From contig NZ_CP051214.1 of the NCBI RefSeq assembly GCF_012516495.1, forward strand, positions 124,001 through 188,000: a DNA stretch of 64,000 nucleotides, read 5' to 3'. Below, piece after piece: positions 54,334 through 64,000 of the stretch; the stretch's first letter is position 1; each line of letters begins with the position of its first letter. A model generated the notes under the pieces. The model did no database searches and was not told where the DNA came from. It saw nothing but the letters and a program-made list of their open reading frames with translations. The stretch is from Mycoplasma sp. 1654_15 (GTDB taxonomy: Bacteria; Bacillota_I; Bacilli_A; Mycoplasmatales; Metamycoplasmataceae). The position numbers and the translations under genes were made by a program.

Positions 54334-57249
54334 ATGAAAGCAATACAAAAGTTTTTTTCCACTTCTTCAGAAATGAGATTCGCTCAAAGATTATTAAAAA
54401 AAATTAATGATTTAACTGGCAAATATTCTAATATGTCAGATAGCGAATTGATGAATCAAACATACGAATTCAAAAAACGTTTATCTGCAGGTGAGACTTT
54501 AGCTGACATTAGAGTAGAAGCTTTTGCTGTAGCCAGAGAAGCTACAAAAAGAGTTTTGGGTAAAAAACCTTATGATGTACAAATCTTAGGTGGTTTAATT
54601 TTAGACTTTGGATCTGTAGCTGAAATGAAGACAGGTGAAGGAAAAACTATTGCTTCAATTGCACCTGTTTACTTAAATGCATTAGCAGGTGAAGGAGTTA
54701 TTGTTTCTACAGTTAATGAATATTTAACAGAACGTGATGCCCATGAAACAGGTCAAGTTTATAATTTTTTAGGTCTTTCAGTTGGTATTAATAAAGTAGG
54801 TTTAGATAACGAAACCAAAAGATTAATGTATTCAGCTGATATTACTTATTCTGTTCACTCAGAACTAGGTTTTGATTATCTAAGAGATAATATGGTCTTC
54901 TCAAAAGAAGAAAAAGTGCAAAGAAGCCTTAATTTTTGCTTAATCGATGAGATTGATTCAATTTTGATTGATGAAGCAAAAACTCCATTAATTATTTCAG
55001 GTGGACAAAATCATAATTCTTCAATTTATTTAGCTGCAAATCAGTTTGTAAATACTTTAAAAGACGAAGATTTTTACATTGATTTAGAAACTAAAGGAAT
55101 TAAACTAAACGATCAAGGAATTGACAAAGCAAATAAGTTTTTTAAGGTAAGAAATTTATACGAAATTGACAATTCAGAACTAGTTCATAGAGTACAAAAT
55201 GCTTTACGTGCTTGCAAAGTTATGAAGCGTGATGTTGAATACATTGTTAGAGATGGAAAAATTGAGTTAGTTGATCCATTTACAGGTCGTGTGATGCAAG
55301 GAAGATCTTATTCTGAAGGGCTTCAACAAGCGCTACAGGCTAAAGAAAATTTAGAAATTGAGCCTGAAACACAAACATTAGCTACTATTACTTATCAAAA
55401 CTTTTTTAGATTGTTTAAAAAGCTTTGTGGTATGACAGGAACTGCTAAAACTGAAGAGCAAGAATTTATTGATGTTTACAATATGCGTGTAAATGTAATT
55501 CCTACAAACAAACCAATTAGAAGAAAAGATGATACAGACTTGATTTTTGCTTCATTAAGAGCTAAAAATAAAGCAATTATTAATGAAATTAAAAAAATTC
55601 ATGCAACAGGACAACCCATTTTAGTTGGTACTTCACAAGTTAATGAATCTGAAACACTTTCTGCCTTGTTAGATAAAGAAAATTTATATCATACAGTTTT
55701 AAACGCTAAGCAAAATGAACAAGAAGCCGAAATTATTTCACAAGCTGGTCAAAAAGGGGCTATTACAATAGCTACTAATATGGCAGGACGTGGAACAGAT
55801 ATTAAACTTGGTGAAGGAGTTTTAGAACTCGGCGGATTGTATATTTTAGGAACAGATAAAGCAGAAGCTAGAAGAATTGACAATCAATTAAGAGGGCGTT
55901 CTGGGCGTCAAGGAGATATTGGTTATTCAAGATTTTTTATTTCAATTGAAGATCCTTTATTACAAAGATTTTCTAATTTTCAGCACATTCAAAATGCTTA
56001 TAGTGAACAAGGTGATGAAGCTATAAAAGGAAAGACAATTCATAGCATTTTGCTTCGTGCACAGAAGAAAATTGAAGGATTTAATTTCGATACTCGTAAG
56101 TCAGTTTTAAGTTACGATGATGTTATTAGACAAGAAAGAGATTTAATTTATACACAAAGAGATATTCTTCTAGAATCAACAAATTTTGATCATTATATTC
56201 AAAGAATGATTTCTAGAACCGTTGATTTAATTTTGGGCTATGATTTTATAATTAAATCCAATAAAGAAGTAAATTATACTAATTTAGTAGCTTTTTTAAA
56301 TGATAACTTATCAAGAATAACACATTATGATTTTGCAGAGTTAAATTTAGAAAAATATCATTACGAAGATTTAAAAGAAGTTCTTGAAAAAGCTTTAAAC
56401 AAAATATATTTTGAAACTATTCAATATCAATTAAAACAAAATTTATCAGATAATTATTTTGCTGAAGAAAGACACATTATTTTATCTGCTTTGGATACAA
56501 AGTGAAAAGGGCACATTGATACAATTGATAAATTACGTTCATCTGCTAATTTAGTTCAGTATTCACAAAAAAATCCTTATCAAATTTTCACTGAAGAAGC
56601 AACTAAAAAGTTTGAAATTTTAATAAATGAAAGTGCATATCAAGCAGTTTTATCTTTATTTAACAACGCAAATGCTAGAAAAAACGAAACAGTGGATTAC
56701 CAACTTTCAAATGGTCAAATTATTAGCTTTAACGCAGATACCCCTGCTGAAATAGTACAACAAGTAATTCAACAAAATGAAGCTTATATTCAACAATTAA
56801 ACCTTGAATATGAACAAAAACAACAACGTTTAAATCTGCTTTATGAAGAAACTCAACAAATTCTTTCTACTGTAAAAGAAAACCCTGAAGATCAAGAATT
56901 TGAAATTTACACCCTTAAAAATGGTGATACTTTAAATATCAATAAAAATTTAGATTTTGATTATAAACAACAAATGATTATAGAAGCTGTTTTCAAATTA
57001 CAAGAAAAAGAAGAATTAGAGAAACAAATTCAAGAAAATAATGAAAATAGCAAGGAAAATGAAGAACTTTCAATAGATTCATTAGTTTCAGAATCACCAT
57101 CTAATTCTTCAGAAGAATTACCAATAAATTCAACAACACTAGAAGATACTCAAGAAGAAAAAGAAGAATCACCTGAAGATAAAAGAGAAGAAGAAATTGA
57201 AGATAAAGTTCAAGAAAAAGAAGAAAATCCAGAAAATGCTGAATTATAA
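54334..57249 (+). CDS. secA: Protein translocase ATPase SecA with acidic C-terminal extension
   Basis: 971 aa, TGA=Trp at 56503. It drives Sec-dependent export, needed for every lipoprotein and protease in this window. Motifs: Walker A MKTGEGKT, DEAD-like LIDEIDSILIDEAKTPL, the preprotein cross-linking domain, TNMAGRGTDIKLG and QLRGRSGRQGD of the second motor domain, and the helical scaffold. The C-terminus lacks the zinc-binding CxCGSGKK tail; instead about 190 residues rich in Gln, Glu and Lys follow (coiled coil QQLNLEYEQKQQRL, then strongly acidic to the end). Confidence 0.95.
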
Positions 57250-57261
57250 AAAGCTATAAAA

Positions 57262-57729
57262 ATGAAGAAAATTTTTCACCAATTGTTTTTTATTATTTCA
57301 ATCTTATTTCTAATTGCTTCCTTAGTAGAATCGATGTACTTTTACTTTGGATTATCGCAAAAAAATATTACGAATTTAATATTTAAACTTTCTTTAACTT
57401 TAGTTACTATTTGCTTCAATTTTCTTCCTTTTTTCTTCTTTTGACGGTTTAAATTAGGAATAAAAAATTCATTTTTAGCTGATAGAAGATTTCATAAAGA
57501 TTTTTGTAAAGCAAAATTTTTAAAAGAAATAAAAATATGATGGTATTTTTTATTAATAATCTGGGTTTTAATAAGTTCATATTTAACTTACTTGTATTTT
57601 TCAACAAACACAAAGTTTTTTAGTATTTTTTACATTTGGTACTTCTTTTTTCTTCTTTTATTTTTATTTTTCTGAGAAAAATCATTTTGTTTTCGTGTTA
57701 AACAGCAACAAAATTCTGAATGAAAATAA
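57262..57729 (+). CDS. Small membrane protein of unknown function
   Basis: 155 aa (TGA=Trp) with four hydrophobic segments (about residues 8-28, 38-60, 92-112, 118-138) and basic loops. No family recognised. It starts 12 bases after the secA stop, so it is probably co-transcribed, but no link to export is visible in the sequence. Confidence 0.7.
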
Positions 57730-57850
57730 CAAAGTTATAATTCTAGAGCTGTTTCTTAATAATTTTTTTTGAATTTGTGCTAATATATAAAATTATTAAT
57801 TTTTAATATTAATAAATTAAATTTTAAACATAAAAACAATGAAGGAAGAT

Positions 57851-58549
57851 ATGACACCACATATAAGTGCTGAAAAAGAAAAAATAGCTAAAATAGTTTT
57901 AATGCCAGGAGATCCATTAAGAGCAAAATTTATAGCTGAAAATTATTTAGAAGATGCTGAATTAGTTTCATCAGTGAGAAATGTATTCATTTACACAGGT
58001 TTTTATAAAGAAAAACAAATTACTGTAGCAGCTTCAGGAATGGGTACAGGTTCAATTGGAATCTATGCTTATGAATTATTTAAATTTTATGATGTTGAGA
58101 AAATAATAAGAATTGGTTCTGCAGGAAGTTATAGAGAAGATTTAAAAGTACATGATATTTTAATTGCAGAAGAAGCAATTTCTGATACTTGTTCTTTTGC
58201 TAAATTAATGTTAGGTAAGAAAAAACATGTAATTCAATCTAATAAAGATTTAGTTGCTGATTTACTATCAATTGCTAACAAAAAAGGAGTTAATGTTTCT
58301 TTAGAAAGAGTACATTCAACTGACGCTTTTTATTCACAAAGACCACTTGAAACTACAATTAAACTTACAGAAGCTTCTGCTGTTGAAATGGAATCTTTTG
58401 CACTTTTTGTTGTTGCAAAATTATTAAAAAAACAAGCAGCTAGTTTATTAACAATTTCAGATAATTTAATCACTAAAGAAGAATTAAATCCATTAGAAAG
58501 ACAAAATGGATTTACAAAAATGATGGAAATAGCTTTAGAAATAAAGTAA
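57851..58549 (+). CDS. deoD: Purine-nucleoside phosphorylase, DeoD type
   Basis: 232 aa. Cleaves purine (deoxy)nucleosides with phosphate to base plus (deoxy)ribose-1-phosphate. DeoD features: TPHISAEK start, VLMPGDPLRAKFIAENYL, VAASGMGTGSIGIYAYEL, RIGSAGSY, AVEMESFAL and LLTISDNL with the catalytic Asp. I chose ATG 57851 (AAGGAAG just upstream and the canonical MTPHI start) over an in-frame ATG at 57839. First gene of deoD-deoA-deoC. Confidence 0.95.
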   Translation: MTPHISAEKEKIAKIVLMPGDPLRAKFIAENYLEDAELVSSVRNVFIYTGFYKEKQITVAASGMGTGSIGIYAYELFKFYDVEKIIRIGSAGSYREDLKVHDILIAEEAISDTCSFAKLMLGKKKHVIQSNKDLVADLLSIANKKGVNVSLERVHSTDAFYSQRPLETTIKLTEASAVEMESFALFVVAKLLKKQAASLLTISDNLITKEELNPLERQNGFTKMMEIALEIK

Positions 58550-58553
58550 AATC

Positions 58554-59849
58554 GTGAATATTTTAGAAATAATAAATAAAAAAGTACATAACAAAAAAAT
58601 CAGCCAACAAGAGTTTGATTTTGCTATAAATTCCTACATTTCTGGTCAAATAAAAGATTATCAAATGTCTTCTTTTTTGATGTCTATTCTCTTGAATGGC
58701 TTAGATAAAAAAGAAACTTATTTTTTAACAAAATCGTTTGTAGAATCTGGAGAAGTACTTGACTTATCAAGTATAAAAGGACCAAAAGTTGATAAACACT
58801 CAACTGGTGGAGTTGGTGATAAAGTAACTTTAATTATTGGTCCAATTCTAGCAGCCTTAAATATTAATGTAGCAAAAATGAGTGGAAAAGGTCTAGGTCA
58901 CACAGGTGGAACAATTGACAAATTAGAATCTATTCCAGGATTTAATACAGTTTTATCTGACAAACAATTTATTAATCAGATTCAAAAAACACATTTAAGT
59001 ATTATTGGTCAAAGCAAAAACTTAGTACCAGCTGATAAACAAATTTATGCTCTTCGTGATGTTACAGGAACTGTTGATTCAATTCAACTAATAGCTTCAT
59101 CTATAATGTCAAAAAAAATTGCAACAGGAGCAGACGCCATATTAATAGATGTTAAATGTGGAAACGGCGCTTTTACGAAAGATTTAAAAAGTGCAAGAGC
59201 ATTAGCAACAGAATTAATAGAGGTAGGAAGAAAATTTAAGAAAAATGTACACATTCATATAACAAATATGTCTTCGCCATTAGGTAAGATGATTGGAAAT
59301 AAAAATGAAGTACTTGAAGCTATAAAAACCTTGAATTTAGAAGGTCCAAAAGACTTGGAAGAAATTAGTGTTTTATCTTGTGTAGAATTGATGATGCTTG
59401 TTAATAAAAAGCTTACTGAAAAAGAAGCAAGAGAAAAAGTTTATGAAGTTTTAAGAAGCAAAAAAGCTCTTGAAAAATTTTATGAGTTAGTTCAAAATCA
59501 AGGCGGTGACGTAAATCTTTTAAAATCAACTAAATTCTGACAGCCAAAATACAAGTTAGAAATTAAAGCAGAACAAGAAGGTTTTCTAGAAACAACATCA
59601 GCTCTAATCTTTGGTCAAGTTGCTGTTTTATTAGGTGCTGGACGTCAATTTAAAGAACAAGCTTTAGACTATGAAGCAGGAATAGAACTTAAAAAACAAA
59701 ATAATGATTTTGTAAAGAAAAATGAAGTACTTTTTGTTCTTTATTCATCTAATCCTATTGATGAACAACTTAAAGATGAATTACAAAAAGCTTATGTTAT
59801 TAGACAAAAACCAAAAAAACAAAAACTCATTTTAGAAAGACTTGGATAA
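58554..59849 (+). CDS. deoA: Pyrimidine-nucleoside (thymidine) phosphorylase
   Basis: 431 aa, TGA=Trp at 59538. Phosphorolysis of thymidine, deoxyuridine or uridine. Motifs: [15 protein letters not shown] (the family signature and phosphate site), [38 protein letters not shown], and DVKCGNGAF. The start is GTG at 58554, 4 bases after the deoD stop. The C-terminal alpha/beta lobe has [17 protein letters not shown]. Coupled to deoC by TAATG. Confidence 0.94.
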
Positions 59850-60520
59850 TGATTGATTATAAAAAAATGATTGACCACACTTTATTAAAACCAGAAGCTA
59901 CTTCTAAAGACATAATAAAACTTATTTCTCAAGCTAAGGAATATGGATTTAGAGGTGTTTGTATAAATTCTAGTTGAGTAAAATTAGCTAAAGAAAAACT
60001 TGCAAATTCTGATTTAGACATAATTTCAGTAGTTGGCTTTCCTTTAGGAGCTTGCAATACACAAACAAAGGTTTTTGAAGCAAAATTAGCAGTTGAGCAC
60101 GGAGCTACTGAAATCGATGTGGTTATAAATGTAGGAAAATTTAAAGAAAAAGTTTATGACTATGTTTTAAATGAAATTCAACAAGTTAAAAAAGCTATTG
60201 GAAATAAAGTTTTAAAAGTAATTATTGAAACAGCACTTTTAACTAAAGAAGAAATAAAAAAAGCAGCTGAATTGGTTATGATTGCAAAAGCTGACTTTGT
60301 AAAAACTTCAACAGGTTTTTCCTATAGAGGAGCCACTGCAGATGATATTGAACTTATTAAAGAAGTAGTAGGTGACAAAGTTCAGATTAAGGCAGCAGGC
60401 GGAATAAAATCTATTTCCGATTTAGAAAATTACTATAAATTAGGAGCTACTAGATTTGGTACTTCTTCATCTTTAACAATATTTTCACTTACTTCAGAAA
60501 AAGAAAAAATAATTTATTAG
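59849..60520 (+). CDS. deoC: Deoxyribose-phosphate aldolase
   Basis: 223 aa. Splits 2-deoxyribose-5-phosphate to glyceraldehyde-3-phosphate and acetaldehyde. Features: [56 protein letters not shown] with the Schiff-base Lys, and [11 protein letters not shown] with the second active-site Lys. ATG overlaps the deoA stop by one base. A phosphopentomutase to link phosphorylases and aldolase is not in the window. Confidence 0.95.
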
Positions 60521-60604
60521 GATTTTTTTAATTTTCTTTTATAATTCAAAAAATTTGCAAAAAATCAGAAAATTTATACTAAAAGAAAAGGAAAAATTAA
60601 AAAA

Positions 60605-61228
60605 ATGTTAAAAATTCTAACTCATCCAATTATTGAAACTAAATTAACAAAAATGCGTGATCAAAACACACCACATCACATTTTTAGAATGTTATTAGAA
60701 GAAATTTCTTCATTAATGGTTTATGAAATTTTAAGAGATTACAAAACAAAACCATTACATGTTAAAACTCCAACAAACAGCATTCACCACGGACAACAAT
60801 TAGATGAAAAAATTGTTTTAGTTCCTATTTTAAGAGCTGGACTTGGAATGTTACAAGGAATTTTATCCTTAGTACCAACAGCACACGTTGGACATATAGG
60901 ACTTTATAGAGAAGAAACTACTTTTGAAATTAAAAGCTATTATTTTAAACTTCCAACAGTAGAAAAGTCTTCAAAAATCTTCATTTTAGATCCTATGTTA
61001 GCAACAGGAAATTCAACTATTAAAGCAATTGACTTTGTTAAACAAGAAGGATTTACTGATATTACTTTAGTTAATTTAGTAGCAGCTCCAGAAGGAATAA
61101 AAGCAGTAGAAGCAAAACACCCAGATGTTAATATCTACGTAGCTGCAGTTGATTCTCACTTAAATGAGAAAAAATACATTGTTCCAGGTTTAGGAGATGC
61201 AGGAGATAGAATTTTTGGCACAAAATAA
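60605..61228 (+). CDS. upp: Uracil phosphoribosyltransferase
   Basis: 207 aa. Makes UMP from uracil and PRPP. Signature motifs: VPILRAGLGML, GLYREETTFE, ILDPMLATGNST (PRPP loop), VNLVAAPEGIKA and PGLGDAGDRIFGTK at the C-terminus. It has its own leader (60521-60604), with AAAAGGAAAAA before the ATG. Confidence 0.97.
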   Translation: MLKILTHPIIETKLTKMRDQNTPHHIFRMLLEEISSLMVYEILRDYKTKPLHVKTPTNSIHHGQQLDEKIVLVPILRAGLGMLQGILSLVPTAHVGHIGLYREETTFEIKSYYFKLPTVEKSSKIFILDPMLATGNSTIKAIDFVKQEGFTDITLVNLVAAPEGIKAVEAKHPDVNIYVAAVDSHLNEKKYIVPGLGDAGDRIFGTK

Positions 61229-61236
61229 AATCAAAA

Positions 61237-61977
61237 ATGAAATGATCTTCTAGATTTCACAAATCCACTGTTTTTAATATAACAGTTTCCGGTGTGTTTT
61301 TAGCACTTTCTCTTATTTTCTTTGTGTTATCGCACCAAAAATTTTTTACTTGACCAGTAGTTAGTAGTATAGGTCTTAAAGTCGATTTATCGACTTTATT
61401 TATTCTTCCGATTTTTGTAATTGCAAATACTTTATGTGGTGTAGCCGTTCTCGTAATAAGGTTTGTTTTAGGTCCTTTTATTGTTCCTTCAGCAAGCTTA
61501 GATATTGATTATTTTGGTAATTTTATCTTACTTTTTTCTAGCGCCATTTTTATTTTTCTTTTTTTATTATTAAATAAATTTATCTTCAAAAACGAAGGAA
61601 AACAAAGCATTTCTACGGAAAGTCAATGTTCAAATTCTAAGAAAAAATTATATAAAAATTTGTTTCTAAATTTGCTATGTTCTACTATTGTTACTTCATT
61701 ATTACTAACAATTTTAAATGCTTTATTTTTTACTCCTGTATTTTTTAAATTATATAAATTAACAAATAACATTTCACCTATTGATTTAGCAAAAAAATGA
61801 AACACAGATAAAGTATTAAAAACTTTTTCTTTGTCTCTAAATTATTTTCTTTGAGCATTTGTTTTATATTTTCCTTTTAACTTGGTAAACTTTACAGTTA
61901 CTTCAATTTTGTTTTTTGGAATGTACACTGTAATAGTAAAAAATCACTCAAAACTGAAAAAAAACTTCAAATATTAA
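61237..61977 (+). CDS. ECF transporter S component-like membrane protein
   Basis: 246 aa with about six hydrophobic segments and TGA=Trp. The N-terminal half (NITVSGVFLALSLIFFVLSH, LKVDLSTLFILPIFVIANTL, CGVAVLVIRFVLGPF) follows the substrate-binding S-component pattern of energy-coupling-factor transporters (helix 1, L-K-x-D-x-S/T, then a Gly-rich helix). The vitamin carried cannot be told, and the A/T/T' components are not here. A charged cytoplasmic loop (about 120-150) is unusual. Starts 8 bases after upp. It could instead be an unrelated mycoplasma membrane protein. Confidence 0.6.
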
Positions 61978-61983
61978 CAAATT

Positions 61984-62010
61984 TTGGCACTTTTTAGTGT
62001 TTAGTGCTAT
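61984..62010 (+). promoter_or_regulatory. CIRCE operator (HrcA site) upstream of lon
   Basis: TTGGCACTT, nine bases, TAGTGCTAT: matches the CIRCE consensus TTAGCACTC-N9-GAGTGCTAA at 14 of 18 arm positions with exact spacing. It lies 52 bases before the chosen lon start, over the promoter. HrcA control of lon is known in other mycoplasmas, so heat-shock induction is expected. Confidence 0.8.
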
Positions 62011-62061
62011 TTTTTGGTAAAATTATAAACATTAATGCAAAAAACTTCAAAAAGGAACAAA

Positions 62062-64000
62062 ATGACAACTAAAGCTAAAAAAACAACAAATCAAAAATTC
62101 AAATTTATAGTGGAAGAAAATAAAATTTTCTTTCCAAGAATTTCTGATGCAACTGCAAATTTTCCACAAGAAAATGGTTTACCTTTTATTCATTCCAAAC
62201 TTATATCGAACCCAAAAACTCTAGAGATTTTAGAATCAATAAGAAGAGAATCACCAGATGGAACACTAAAAGGAACAAAGTTAGTAATTGTTTATACTAC
62301 ACCAGCACAACCATCGGTTATTAGTTCTATTGATGATATATTAAAATATGCATCATTAGTAAAAGTAGTTAACGACAATGTTAGCTATTTAGTAGAAGAA
62401 AATAATAAAGAAAAAGCTGTTTCTACAAAATTAGAGTTTGAGGTATTAGAAAAAGTAAATGTTATTAGTCTTGAAAAAGATACAGAAGGTATTCATTTTG
62501 TTGATGCTGTAGTTAAACCTACTAAAGAAACAATTTCACCAGAAGCTTTAGAAGTATCACAAATAACAAAATTTTTAAACTTTTTAAAAGATGAACGTTT
62601 AAAAGTGAGACTTAGTTTATTTTCTAATAAAGTTTCTTCAGATTTTGAAGTTCAAAAGTTAATAGATGAAGAATTGCAAACACCAAATCAGATTTTAATA
62701 AATGCTATAATAGGTGCTGCAAGTGATGAATCTTTTACTTTTTTAGAAAGCTATAATATCTTTGAACTAAATAATTACATTGACAAAATGAAACTAATTA
62801 TGAAGTATAGAAGATATAGAAGATTATTTAGAGATATTGATAAAGATATTGATACTCTAATGAAATCAAATCTTGATAAACAACAAACAGAGTTTATATT
62901 AAGAGAAAAAATAAAAACTATACGTCAAAAGTTAGGTGATGATCAACAATATGATAATCAACTTTTACAAATCTTAAAAACAGATAAAGCAAAAGCTAAG
63001 TTTCCAAAAGAAGTAATTTCTACACTTATAAATGAATCAAGAAGAATCAAAGGAATGATGACAACTTCTCCAGAGTCAAATATTTCTAAAACTTACATTG
63101 ATACAATAATGGCTTTACCTTGAAGACAAGTATCACTAGATCACTTGAATTTAGAAGATGCAAAAACAGCATTATCTAAAAAACACTATGGTTTAAATGA
63201 AGTAAAAGATAGAATTATTGAGTATCTAGCAACCTTAATCAACAGAAAACAAAAATTTGAAAAAGACAAAGATTCAAACAACTTATCCTTCATTGAGAAC
63301 AATTTTGCTATAGATTCCAATCTTTTTTCTAGCAAAAAAACACAAGAGCTAAATAATTATTCTAATATGCCAATTTTAACTCTTGTAGGTCCTCCAGGTA
63401 CAGGAAAAACTTCAATAGCAAAATCTATAGCAGAAGCTATTGGTAAAAAATTTGTCAAAATTTCTCTTGGTGGTTTAAGAGATGAGTCAGAAATTCGTGG
63501 ACACAGAAGAACTTATGTAGGAGCATTGCCAGGTAAAATTATTCAAGCTATTAAAAAAGCCGGAGTTTCTAATCCATTAATTTTACTTGATGAAATAGAC
63601 AAAATGAGTTCAGACTTTAAAGGAGATCCAGCTTCTGCTATGCTTGAGGTTCTCGATCCTGAACAAAACAAATATTTCCAAGATCACTATTTAGAAATGG
63701 AATATGATCTTTCTCAAGTTATGTTTGTAGCTACTGCTAACTACATAAACGATATTCCAGAAGCTTTAATAGACCGTGTAGAAATTCTTGAACTAAGTTC
63801 ATATACATTTTTAGAAAAAATCGAAATTGCAAAACACCATTTATTACCACAAGTAATTTCTGAAAATTTATTAGATAAAAGACACTTTAAAATCAACAAT
63901 AAAACAATAGAATTCATTATAAGACACTATACTTTAGAATCTGGTGTAAGACAACTTAAAAGAGTTTTTGAAAAACTAGCAAGAAAAATAATTATGCTTC
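62062..64000 (+). CDS. lon: ATP-dependent protease Lon (3' end beyond window)
   Basis: At least 646 aa visible; TGA=Trp at 63121. N-terminal LON domain (about 30-230), coiled helical domain ([20 protein letters not shown]), AAA+ domain with Walker [10 protein letters not shown], Walker [32 protein letters not shown] and [15 protein letters not shown]. The Ser-Lys protease domain is cut off. An insertion of about 45 residues precedes the Walker A strand. ATG 62062 is preferred over in-frame ATG 62035 because AAGGA lies just before it. Cytosolic quality-control protease. Confidence 0.95.

Overview
The window comes from a very AT-rich mollicute. UGA is read as tryptophan throughout: NanK, GatA, SecA, DeoA, Lon and the permease are only full length if TGA codons are translated. 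Gene content (nan sialic-acid operon, GatCAB, many lipoproteins, IS3-type elements, poly-A tracts) fits the M. hominis/M. synoviae side of the mycoplasmas. I do not assign a species.

Layout. 1-5179 holds housekeeping genes: the end of a Dps-like protein, an APC permease, an ABC-F ATPase and mnmE. 5473-7935 is a surface-lipoprotein locus. One expressed gene has about 70 Thr-Gly-Ser-type tripeptides, and beside it lie two signal-less cassettes. An 18-bp inverted repeat there looks like a promoter/signal-peptide inversion switch. 8033-9548 is a DUF3800-like gene coupled to a membrane protein. 9656-15517 is sialic-acid catabolism (nanE, a sodium/solute symporter, nanA, nanK, nagB and an RpiR regulator). 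15604-19572 is gatCBA plus an RluD-like pseudouridine synthase.

19777-53617 is a large accessory region, almost all on the minus strand. It interleaves two multigene families. Family 1 is a set of S8 (subtilisin-like) proteases, each followed by a related 250-310 aa lipoprotein, with several deleted copies. Family 2 is a set of GIY-YIG nuclease-like proteins with one or two DUF4357/RAMA-like C-terminal modules. Five of its seven members have a long T-tract in the promoter region, often next to a 47-bp palindrome derived from an IS left end, and several members carry single-base frameshifts. In the middle sits a HinfI-like restriction-modification pair (38644-40600) whose methyltransferase itself ends in a RAMA domain. 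Two decayed IS3/IS150-type elements flank the cluster. A dCMP deaminase lies at 46607-47083.

54334-64000 is housekeeping again: secA, a membrane protein, the deoD-deoA-deoC-upp nucleoside salvage genes, an ECF S-component-like protein and lon (cut by the window end) behind a CIRCE/HrcA site.

Working model (inference): the accessory region supplies variable surface and defence functions. The proteases and lipoproteins act outside the cell, and the GIY-YIG proteins act on DNA in the cytoplasm. Both are diversified by duplication, homopolymer slippage and recombination.
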